DNA from: Lachnospiraceae bacterium
Lineage (GTDB): Bacteria; Bacillota; Clostridia; Lachnospirales; Lachnospiraceae
DNA: 11,754 nt
NCBI GenBank assembly: GCA_017443685.1
Contig: JAFSYD010000061.1
Span: 1-11,754, forward strand
Reading direction: 5' to 3'
Below the pieces are notes generated by a model. It searched no databases. It was not told the origin of the DNA and saw only the letters and a program-made list of their open reading frames with translations. The position numbers were made by a program, and so were the translations under genes. Each line of letters begins with the position of its first letter. Positions within the stretch are counted from its first letter, which is position 1. Shown here piece after piece: positions 6,559-11,754 of the stretch.

Positions 6559-7760
6559 TACTGCATATTCTCATAAGGGATCTCCCCATTAGAAAAACCA
6601 GAGCTATAATAAATCTCGTTTTCCGTTGTGATGAAGACAGCTTCGACGTCCGGAAGGGCCTCTGCGAAGGCAAGCCCATCCTCAAGTCCGAGGGCGAACA
6701 GCGTGGTCGAGAGCGCATCCCCGTCGGTGGAAGAGGCGCAGAGTACGGTAACGGAGGACAGGCCGTTGTCATAGGGATATCCGGTGGATACGTCTAAAAT
6801 ATGGTGATATAATTTGCCGTCTATTTCGGCGTATCGCTGGTAGGTGCCGCTGGTGACGACGGAAAGATCCGAAACCCATAACTTTAAGATTGGCGCTCCG
6901 TCAGCGGCAAAAGGCTTTTGGATGCCAATGGCATACGGCTTGCCGTCGGGCTTATTATTGATCGTCAATACATTCCCGCCAAGGTTAATTAGCCCCGAGG
7001 TGATACCCTCATTTTCCAAGTATTCTTTCATCTTGTCAGCAATATACCCCTTCGCGATGCCGCCGAGATCAATGGCGCAGGCATCGGAATTTAAGGTCAC
7101 TGTTCCTGCATCGTGGTCAATTTCTATGGTATGATAATCTATTCCCACAGCAAGAGCATTGACTTCTTCAGATGTCGGAAGCGAAAAGCTGTCGGCGCCG
7201 GTTTTTGATTTTCCGTCGCTTGGGTTTGATTCCGGGTTATCTCCTTGAAGAGGCCCGCTTTTGCGCAGAGGATCACCTTTTACACCTAAGTCATCATCTT
7301 CCGAAAAATCCCATACATCCGACAGTTTTCCCACGGTGATGTCGAATTTTCCACCGCTTATGTCCCCGTAAGCAATCCCCTTTTCGATCAGCTCCATTGT
7401 CTCTTCGTGCACGGCAACCGGTTCAAACGGGTGCGCATTGATCTGCGCGACATCGCTTGTCGCTATCGAATCGGAAAAATACGCCTCATAAATATCCGCA
7501 AGTTCAAAGCAATGAGCCAGTGCGTCCTCACGCGAAGCATCGTAAAGCGTAACAGAGATCACCGTATCAAAATAGAACCCGGTGTCGGAAATGCTATTTA
7601 GCGAAGGAGCACCGCAGCCGGAAAGCAAAACAAAACAAGAGAAAAAGGAGAGAAAAACAAGCAAAAGCCGCGAAAGCTTTCTTTGCATTCTTGAACAGGA
7701 TCGTGACTCGCCGAAGCCTGATTTTAACAAATATAAGTAACGGATATCATCATTTGTCAT
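6558..7760 (-). CDS. apbE: FAD:protein FMN transferase, ApbE-type lipoprotein
   Basis: ApbE enzymes transfer FMN from FAD to a threonine in exported or membrane flavoproteins such as Rnf/Nqr subunits. The N-terminus has a basic stretch, a hydrophobic run (about 31-45) and the lipobox LSGC with Cys49, so the mature protein should be lipid-anchored outside the membrane. Family motifs follow: FDTVISVTLYD (64-74), SGGKFDITVG (135-144), DLGGIAKGYIADK (231-243), GLINLGGNV (256-264), TSGTYQRY (303-310), HHILDVSTGYP (319-329) and the metal-binding DGDALSTTLF (346-355). Residues about 153-195 are a low-complexity insert rich in Asp, Ser, Gly, Pro and Lys. The start at 7760 is supported by GAGGGAAAG upstream and a promoter at 7798-7826; Met25 (7688) would give a more ordinary signal peptide but has no clear SD. 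It converges on the ABC-F gene. Confidence 0.92.
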   Translation of the reverse strand: MTNDDIRYLYLLKSGFGESRSCSRMQRKLSRLLLVFLSFFSCFVLLSGCGAPSLNSISDTGFYFDTVISVTLYDASREDALAHCFELADIYEAYFSDSIATSDVAQINAHPFEPVAVHEETMELIEKGIAYGDISGGKFDITVGKLSDVWDFSEDDDLGVKGDPLRKSGPLQGDNPESNPSDGKSKTGADSFSLPTSEEVNALAVGIDYHTIEIDHDAGTVTLNSDACAIDLGGIAKGYIADKMKEYLENEGITSGLINLGGNVLTINNKPDGKPYAIGIQKPFAADGAPILKLWVSDLSVVTSGTYQRYAEIDGKLYHHILDVSTGYPYDNGLSSVTVLCASSTDGDALSTTLFALGLEDGLAFAEALPDVEAVFITTENEIYYSSGFSNGEIPYENMQ

Positions 7761-7797
7761 TATATCTTTCCCTCATAGCGGATAATATTCTGTTGCT

Positions 7798-7826
7798 ATC
7801 ATACAACACACTGGATGTGACCGCAA
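7798..7826 (-). promoter_or_regulatory. Candidate sigma-A promoter of apbE
   Basis: On the minus strand, TTGCGG (7826-7821) and TATGAT (7803-7798) are separated by 17 bases. Transcription would begin near 7791, giving a leader of about 30 bases that contains the GAGGG SD of apbE. Two TTCGGAA direct repeats (7830-7836, 7840-7846) lie just upstream of the -35 box. Confidence 0.5.
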
Positions 7827-7851
7827 CCTTCGGAACCGTTCGGAAATAACT

Positions 7852-7989
7852 TCACAAATTGCTTGCCTTTTGCCCGATGGCACCGCATTTTAGATATGCA
7901 ATGCGTGTCATATAGCCATAATCCATAACATATTTTTGATGCGCTTCCATTATCGAGCGTTCGTGCTGCTCCGCTGATACGGTATACAT
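7852..7989 (-). CDS. Possible small protein, 45 aa, unrecognised
   Basis: An open frame of 45 codons running ATG (7989) to TGA (7852) in the stretch between apbE and proB. AGGGTGG (8004-7998) lies 8 bases before the ATG, a good SD. The product begins MYTVSAEQHERSIMEAHQKY and continues with several Tyr and Met and one Cys; it is mixed-charge, with no membrane segment, and looks more like a protein than chance translation. A TTGACA sits upstream (8023-8018), but no -10 at proper spacing was found. It could be co-transcribed with apbE (91 bases downstream), which also has its own promoter. Its existence rests on the SD and composition alone. Confidence 0.35.
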   Translation of the reverse strand: MYTVSAEQHERSIMEAHQKYVMDYGYMTRIAYLKCGAIGQKASNL

Positions 7990-8041
7990 AGCTAAAGCCA
8001 CCCTAAAATGATCTCTTTGTCAAAACAAAACGAAACTCCCA

Positions 8042-8070
8042 TTGCCGTTTTTGCTGACTTATGGTAAAGT
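8042..8070 (+). promoter_or_regulatory. Candidate promoter of the proB operon
   Basis: TTGCCG (8042-8047), a 17-base spacer and TAAAGT (8065-8070). Transcription would begin near 8077, only a few bases before the proB ATG at 8080. An overlapping -10-like TATAAC (8070-8075) would move the start even closer. Either way there is almost no leader. Confidence 0.45.
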
Positions 8071-8079
8071 ATAACGGCT

Positions 8080-8922
8080 ATGGAAAAACGAAATCTAAAT
8101 GAATGCAAACGAATAGTGGTGAAGATCGGCTCCCATTCCCTGGTACACACGCAGACAGGGAAGGTTGACTACATCAAAATGGAACGCCTTGCGATGGAGA
8201 TCTCCGATCTGAAGAATCGCGGGATCGAGGTGTGTCTGGTAAGTTCCGGCGCGATCGCGGTCGGCAGACAGCTGATGGGATATGATCACCGCCCGGATCG
8301 ATTGCCTGAGAAGCAGGCGCTCGCTTCGGTCGGGCAGGCACGTCTGATGGCTCTGTATCAGAGGTTTTTCTCGGAATACAATCATAAGGCCGGACAGGTT
8401 TTAATGACGAAGAACACCATGCTTAATAACGTGAACCGCAAGAAAGTGGAGAACACGATCGAAGAGCTGTTTCGGATGGGCGTCGTTCCGGTTGTCAACG
8501 AGAACGATACGGTCAATACCTATGAGGTGGAGTTCGGTGACAATGATACCTTGTCCGCGCTGGTGACGTCTCTGATCGGGGCGGACCTTCTCATCATCTT
8601 AACGGACACCGACGGTCTGTATTCCGCTGATCCGCGCATCGACGAGAACGCGCGTCTGATCACGGAGGTCGACGAGATCGACGAGCACATTATGGCGATG
8701 GTATCGGATGTTCCCGGCAGCGATGTGGGGACGGGCGGTATGTCGACGAAGCTTCGCGCAGCGAAGATCGCGACGGCGTCAGGGGCGGATATGATCATCG
8801 CCAACGGCGGTGACGTGACCGTTCTGCATCGGATCTTTGAGGATAAATACAACGGCACGCATTTCTTCGCGAAAAAGGATGAGGACTTCGATCTTGTGAC
8901 GTTTTTGGAAGCGGATGAGTAG
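8080..8922 (+). CDS. proB: Glutamate 5-kinase
   Basis: Phosphorylates the gamma-carboxyl of glutamate with ATP, the first step of proline synthesis; cytosolic. The amino-acid-kinase fold is complete: VVKIGSHSL with Lys15, VSSGAIAVG (54-62), VVNENDTV (138-145), FGDNDTLSALV (152-162), LTDTDGLYSADPR (174-186) and GTGGMSTKLRAAK (217-229). At 280 aa it lacks the C-terminal PUA domain of the roughly 365-aa enzymes; such short forms occur in other Bacillota. The start is fixed by an in-frame stop at 8065 and by the fit of KRIVVKIG to the family N-terminus. No SD precedes the ATG. The partner gene proA is not next to it: the cyclo-ligase gene begins inside the last codons (8-base overlap), so proA must lie elsewhere. 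Confidence 0.95.
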   Translation: MEKRNLNECKRIVVKIGSHSLVHTQTGKVDYIKMERLAMEISDLKNRGIEVCLVSSGAIAVGRQLMGYDHRPDRLPEKQALASVGQARLMALYQRFFSEYNHKAGQVLMTKNTMLNNVNRKKVENTIEELFRMGVVPVVNENDTVNTYEVEFGDNDTLSALVTSLIGADLLIILTDTDGLYSADPRIDENARLITEVDEIDEHIMAMVSDVPGSDVGTGGMSTKLRAAKIATASGADMIIANGGDVTVLHRIFEDKYNGTHFFAKKDEDFDLVTFLEADE

Positions 8923-9796
8923 GACAGGTTCGTTTGACGTGGATAAAATATGTAAAACGTTGCCGGATAGTTCGGAAAGGTTCGGCCCGAATGCTTTACC
9001 GGTAAATTCGGACGGAAGCGTTCGCGGAGCAGATCGGTATCGGAAGCGTGCGTTAACCGCGCGGCGCGGTCTGACGGATGAACAGCGGATACAAAAAAGT
9101 GAAAAGATCGCCCGGGAAGTGTATGCGCTGATAAAAGAGCTCTGTGCGGGTGCGGATCATTTTTGCGCCGCCGGTGCCGCCAGCCCGCCCGGTTTATCTG
9201 ATGGATCGGAAAGCGGCGACACAGACGGAATTTTGGAAGCATCGAAAAGCGTAAGCCCCGACATTCTCTGTTTTTATCCGCTTTTTGACGAGGTGGATCT
9301 GCGCGGTCTATACGCGCGTTTGCTGGTCGAAGGCGCGCGGCTGTTTTTCCCCGTTACGGAAAAAGATACGATCCGGTTCTTTCGGGTATCTTCCATGGAT
9401 CAGTTTTGCGAAGGTGCCTTCCATGTGTTTGAGCCGATCGAAAGGGCGTGTATGTTTGACGATGATGCAGCTCATAAATCGTACGGAAGCACCGCATTGG
9501 GTGCTGCCAGGACGTCGTACAAAAGCACCGCGTCGGATGATACAGGAACGCCGGATGATACGATGATGGCGGGTACTGATATCACATCACAGACATTTCA
9601 TTACATTGCGATCACCCCGGGCGTGGCGTTTGATACGACGGGCAGCCGGATCGGTTTCGGCAGGGGCTATTACGACCGCTTTTTTGCGGCGTATCCGAAC
9701 GGATTTCGGATCGGTGTCGCGTTTGCGGAGCAGGTGTTTGATACGCTGCCGACAAATGATACGGATGTGCCGATGCACAGACTGATCACAGCGTAA
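8915..9796 (+). CDS. 5-formyltetrahydrofolate cyclo-ligase
   Basis: ATP-dependent conversion of 5-formyl-THF to 5,10-methenyl-THF, returning a dead-end folate to the one-carbon pool. The family core is present but spread out: RYRKRALTARRGLTDEQR (41-58), CFYPLFDEVDLRGLY (119-133), ARLFFPV (141-147), HVFEP (170-174), ITPGVAFD (233-240), the ATP-binding GFGRGYYDRF (247-256) and the ending PMHRLIT. At 293 aa it is about 100 longer than the usual 180-200. The excess is an N-terminal extension (1-40) and low-complexity inserts at about 80-115 and 180-226, the latter with short tandem repeats. All conserved motifs remain, so I expect an active enzyme. The ATG lies within the end of proB, with GGAAG (8907-8911) as a close SD; a later start cannot be excluded because the extension is not conserved. 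miaB follows after 19 bases. Confidence 0.88.
   Translation: MSRTGSFDVDKICKTLPDSSERFGPNALPVNSDGSVRGADRYRKRALTARRGLTDEQRIQKSEKIAREVYALIKELCAGADHFCAAGAASPPGLSDGSESGDTDGILEASKSVSPDILCFYPLFDEVDLRGLYARLLVEGARLFFPVTEKDTIRFFRVSSMDQFCEGAFHVFEPIERACMFDDDAAHKSYGSTALGAARTSYKSTASDDTGTPDDTMMAGTDITSQTFHYIAITPGVAFDTTGSRIGFGRGYYDRFFAAYPNGFRIGVAFAEQVFDTLPTNDTDVPMHRLITA
9479..9550 (+). repeat. 36-bp tandem repeat inside the cyclo-ligase gene
   Basis: Two 36-base units (9479-9514 and 9515-9550) match at 26 of 36 positions, both starting TCGTAC and sharing AAGCACCGC. They encode the related 12-residue units beginning SYGSTA and SYKSTA. A further short repeat, CGGATGATAC, occurs at 9534-9543 and 9552-9561. The insert seems to have grown by in-frame duplication. 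Confidence 0.65.
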
Positions 9797-9815
9797 AGAA
9801 AAGCAGGGAAAAAAT

Positions 9816-11246
9816 ATGAATACAGCAGGGGATAACGCCGCCGTTTCCGAAGAAACGAAGCGGCAGTACGAATTTATACAAAAAGCGCGTGCACTCGTGA
9901 ATAAGCGCAGTGACGCGATCGGCAGGAAGCTGACGTTTTATGTCCGGACATTTGGCTGTCAGATGAATTTTCTGGGCTCTGAGAAGCTGGTCGGGATATT
10001 AAAAGAGATCGGTTACGTGGAAGCAAAAAGCGAGGAAGCCGATTTTGTGTTATACAATACCTGCACGGTGCGGGAGAACGCGAACAACAAGGTCTACGGC
10101 AGGCTTGGCGTGCTGCACGGGATCAAAAGAAAGAACCCGAAGATGAAGATCGCGCTCTGCGGCTGTATGATGCAGGAGCCGACCGTTGTGGATACGATCC
10201 AAAAGACATATCCGTTCGTCGATCTCGTTTTCGGCACACACAATATCTATAAGCTGCCGGAGCTGTTTGTAACGATGTGGGAAGCGGGCGGGCAGATCAT
10301 TGATATCTGGGACAGCTATAAGGACATTGTCGAGGATCTTCCCGCGGAGCGCAAATACCGCTTCAAATCCGGCGTGAACATTATGTACGGCTGTAATAAT
10401 TTCTGCACCTACTGTATCGTGCCGTATGTGCGCGGACGGGAGCGCAGCCGTAATCCGCTGGATATCCTGCGCGAGATCGAGCGGCTTGCGGCGGACGGTG
10501 TGGTCGAGGTTATGCTGCTCGGACAGAATGTCAATTCCTACGGCAAGACGCTGGATACGAAGATCACGTTTGCCGGGCTGTTAAAAGAAGTGACACAGAT
10601 CGACGGGATCGAGCGCATCCGTTTTATGACGTCGCATCCGAAGGATCTTTCCGATGAACTGATCGAAGTGATGGCCGGCTCCGATAAGATCTGCAAGCAT
10701 CTTCATCTGCCTCTGCAGTCGGGCAGCACGCGGCTGCTTTCTTTGATGAACCGGCATTACGAAAAGGAAGATTATCTTCGCCTGACGGATAAGATCCGCG
10801 CAGCGATGCCGGATATTGCGCTTACCACGGATATCATAGTAGGATTCCCCGGCGAAACGGAAGAAGATTTTAACGAGACAATGCGCGTGGTCGAACAGGT
10901 GCGCTACGACAGTGCCTTCACCTTTATCTATTCCAAACGGACCGGCACGCCGGCGGCGAAATGGACGACACAGATTCCGGAGGATGTGGTGCAGCGGCGT
11001 TTTGACCGGCTGCTTGCCGCCGTCCAGCGGATCGGTGCCGAAAAGGCGGAAAAGTTTACGGGAACGATACAGAAGGTTCTCGTTGAGCAGATCAACAAGC
11101 AGGATAAAACGCTTTTGACCGGGCGGATGGACAATAATTCCGTCGTGCATTTTCCGGGAGATGAAAGCCTGATCGGCAAGATCGTAGATGTAGAGCTTGT
11201 CTGGTGTAAGGGCTTCTACTATATGGGCAGGAAAAGTGAAAAATAA
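9816..11246 (+). CDS. miaB: tRNA-2-methylthio-N6-isopentenyladenosine synthase MiaB
   Basis: Radical-SAM methylthiotransferase that converts i6A37 to ms2i6A37 in tRNAs reading UNN codons. The N-terminal domain has the three auxiliary-cluster cysteines in TFGCQMN (Cys48), YNTCTVREN (Cys83) and ALCGCM (Cys115/117). The radical-SAM domain has YGCNNFCTYC with Cys193, Cys197 and Cys200, then PYVRGRERSR, LLGQNVNSYG and TTDIIVGFPGETEEDF. A C-terminal TRAM domain spans about 413-471. It is 476 aa, with the 35-residue pre-domain RQYEFIQKARALVNK seen in clostridial MiaB. Conservation of QNVNSYG and PYVRG favours MiaB over MtaB or RimO. SD AGGGAA (9805-9810) lies 5 bases before the ATG. Its end overlaps the next gene by 11 bases. 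Confidence 0.95.
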   Translation: MNTAGDNAAVSEETKRQYEFIQKARALVNKRSDAIGRKLTFYVRTFGCQMNFLGSEKLVGILKEIGYVEAKSEEADFVLYNTCTVRENANNKVYGRLGVLHGIKRKNPKMKIALCGCMMQEPTVVDTIQKTYPFVDLVFGTHNIYKLPELFVTMWEAGGQIIDIWDSYKDIVEDLPAERKYRFKSGVNIMYGCNNFCTYCIVPYVRGRERSRNPLDILREIERLAADGVVEVMLLGQNVNSYGKTLDTKITFAGLLKEVTQIDGIERIRFMTSHPKDLSDELIEVMAGSDKICKHLHLPLQSGSTRLLSLMNRHYEKEDYLRLTDKIRAAMPDIALTTDIIVGFPGETEEDFNETMRVVEQVRYDSAFTFIYSKRTGTPAAKWTTQIPEDVVQRRFDRLLAAVQRIGAEKAEKFTGTIQKVLVEQINKQDKTLLTGRMDNNSVVHFPGDESLIGKIVDVELVWCKGFYYMGRKSEK

Positions 11247-11604
11247 AGCAGATGTGATACTGGTCGGTTTTTTGCTGCTGCTTTGTGTGGTTTCGTTTAT
11301 CGTACTTTATGCGGTAACGTCTGCGAACGGAAATACGATCACGATCACGGTGGACGGAAAAGAATACGGCACCTATGATCTATCGCGCTCGCAGGAGATA
11401 CCGGTCGTAACGGATGGCCGGACGACGAATGTCGTTGTGATCGAAGATGGGAAGGCCTATATGAAGGACGCGTCCTGTCCCGATCATTTATGTATGATGC
11501 AGGGGAAGATCTCACAGGAAAATGAACTGATCGTCTGTCTGCCGAACCGCGTGGTGGTAACGGCGAACGGCGAACAGGGGGAGTTTGACGCCGTAACGGA
11601 TTAG
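11236..11604 (+). CDS. NusG domain II-containing membrane-anchored protein
   Basis: 122 aa. One N-terminal membrane segment (about 7-28) is followed by an outward-facing domain of the NusG-domain-II type, which despite its name is not the transcription factor NusG. The conserved cysteine signature is present as SCPDHLC (Cys81, Cys86) with Cys101 in VCLPNRVVV. I choose GTG 11236 (MKNKADVILV...) because it puts the basic residues directly before the membrane segment and has GGGCAGG just upstream. A longer in-frame version from ATG 11197 would lie mostly inside miaB. The next gene encodes a Gx-transporter-type protein. To my recollection this pair corresponds to EetA and EetB of flavin-based extracellular electron transfer loci, whose exact roles are unsettled. 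It overlaps miaB and so probably belongs to the proB operon. Confidence 0.85.
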   Translation: MKNKADVILVGFLLLLCVVSFIVLYAVTSANGNTITITVDGKEYGTYDLSRSQEIPVVTDGRTTNVVVIEDGKAYMKDASCPDHLCMMQGKISQENELIVCLPNRVVVTANGEQGEFDAVTD

Positions 11605-11628
11605 GAACAAAGGAGACAGCGGACAAAG

Positions 11629-11754
11629 ATGCAGCAGAAAAGATTAGTCCCGATGCTCGGCAGCTTCCTTGCATTGGCGTTGATCCTAAGCTATATCGAA
11701 TCGCTGATCCCGTTCTATTTCGGTGTGCCGGGGATGAAGCTCGGACTTTCCAAT
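11629..11754 (+). CDS. Gx transporter / heptaprenyl diphosphate synthase component I-like (partial)
   Basis: Only the first 42 codons are in the window; the gene runs off the right edge. The fragment has a hydrophobic segment LGSFLALALILSYIESLIPF followed by GVPGMKLGLSN, the characteristic start of the Gx transporter family, often annotated as heptaprenyl diphosphate synthase component I. These are small polytopic membrane proteins. AAGGAGA (11610-11616) lies 12 bases before the ATG, a long but usable spacing. It follows the NusG-domain-II gene after 24 bases, a pairing found in many Bacillota. What it transports, if anything, cannot be told from this fragment. Confidence 0.8.
   Translation, partial: MQQKRLVPMLGSFLALALILSYIESLIPFYFGVPGMKLGLSN

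Noticed and set aside
8520..9242. 240-codon minus-strand ORF across proB and the cyclo-ligase gene
   Set aside because: It spans two genuine overlapping genes in antisense and its composition is not protein-like.
10581..11150. 189-codon minus-strand ORF opposite miaB
   Set aside because: Antisense shadow of a highly conserved gene; no SD or family match.
11197..11235. ATG at 11197 as the start of the NusG-II gene
   Set aside because: The added 13 codons are miaB TRAM-domain coding sequence read in another frame. GTG 11236 gives a normal signal-anchor start.

Overview
The window looks like chromosomal DNA from a clostridial Bacillota, most likely of the Lachnospiraceae type. The pointers are an infC-rpmI-rplT operon behind an L20-type attenuator leader, strong Shine-Dalgarno (SD) sequences, a eukaryotic-type isocitrate dehydrogenase, a MiaB with the long N-terminus usual in that group, and a NusG-domain-II / Gx-transporter gene pair. 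This assignment rests on recognising protein families, not on a database search. No tRNA, rRNA, CRISPR array, IS element, prophage or plasmid gene was seen.

Layout. (1) Bases 1-413: a small self-contained unit with a good sigma-A promoter, one short unrecognised gene (probably TTG start) and a clear intrinsic terminator. (2) Bases 414-812: a 400-base non-coding stretch with a second sigma-A promoter and a leader of about 200 nt. The leader has mutually exclusive antiterminator and terminator helices directly in front of infC. (3) Bases 813-3040: infC (non-standard AUU start), rpmI, rplT and galE, the last overlapping the rplT stop codon by one base, closed by a long nested hairpin terminator. 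(4) Bases 3067-6539: icd and an ABC-F ATPase gene overlapping as ATGA. (5) Bases 6558-7989: on the minus strand, an ApbE-type flavin transferase lipoprotein with its own promoter, plus an unrecognised 45-codon ORF upstream. (6) Bases 8080-11754: proB, 5-formyltetrahydrofolate cyclo-ligase, miaB, a NusG-domain-II membrane protein and the start of a Gx-transporter gene. All run the same way with overlaps or very short gaps, which fits one operon.

Functional themes. The left half is translation: IF-3, L35, L20 and a ribosome-associated ABC-F ATPase, with galE and icd attached. The right half joins proline synthesis, folate salvage and tRNA modification to two membrane genes. Those two, together with the ApbE lipoprotein across the divergent region, resemble parts of the flavin-based extracellular electron transfer module known from other Bacillota.

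The least ordinary features are: the infC leader, where bases 672-681 can pair with the 5' arm of the terminator; the AUU start of infC; galE placed under the ribosomal-protein operon; low-complexity, partly tandem-repeated inserts in three neighbouring conserved proteins (ABC-F, ApbE, cyclo-ligase); and a proB start codon lying almost at its predicted transcription start.
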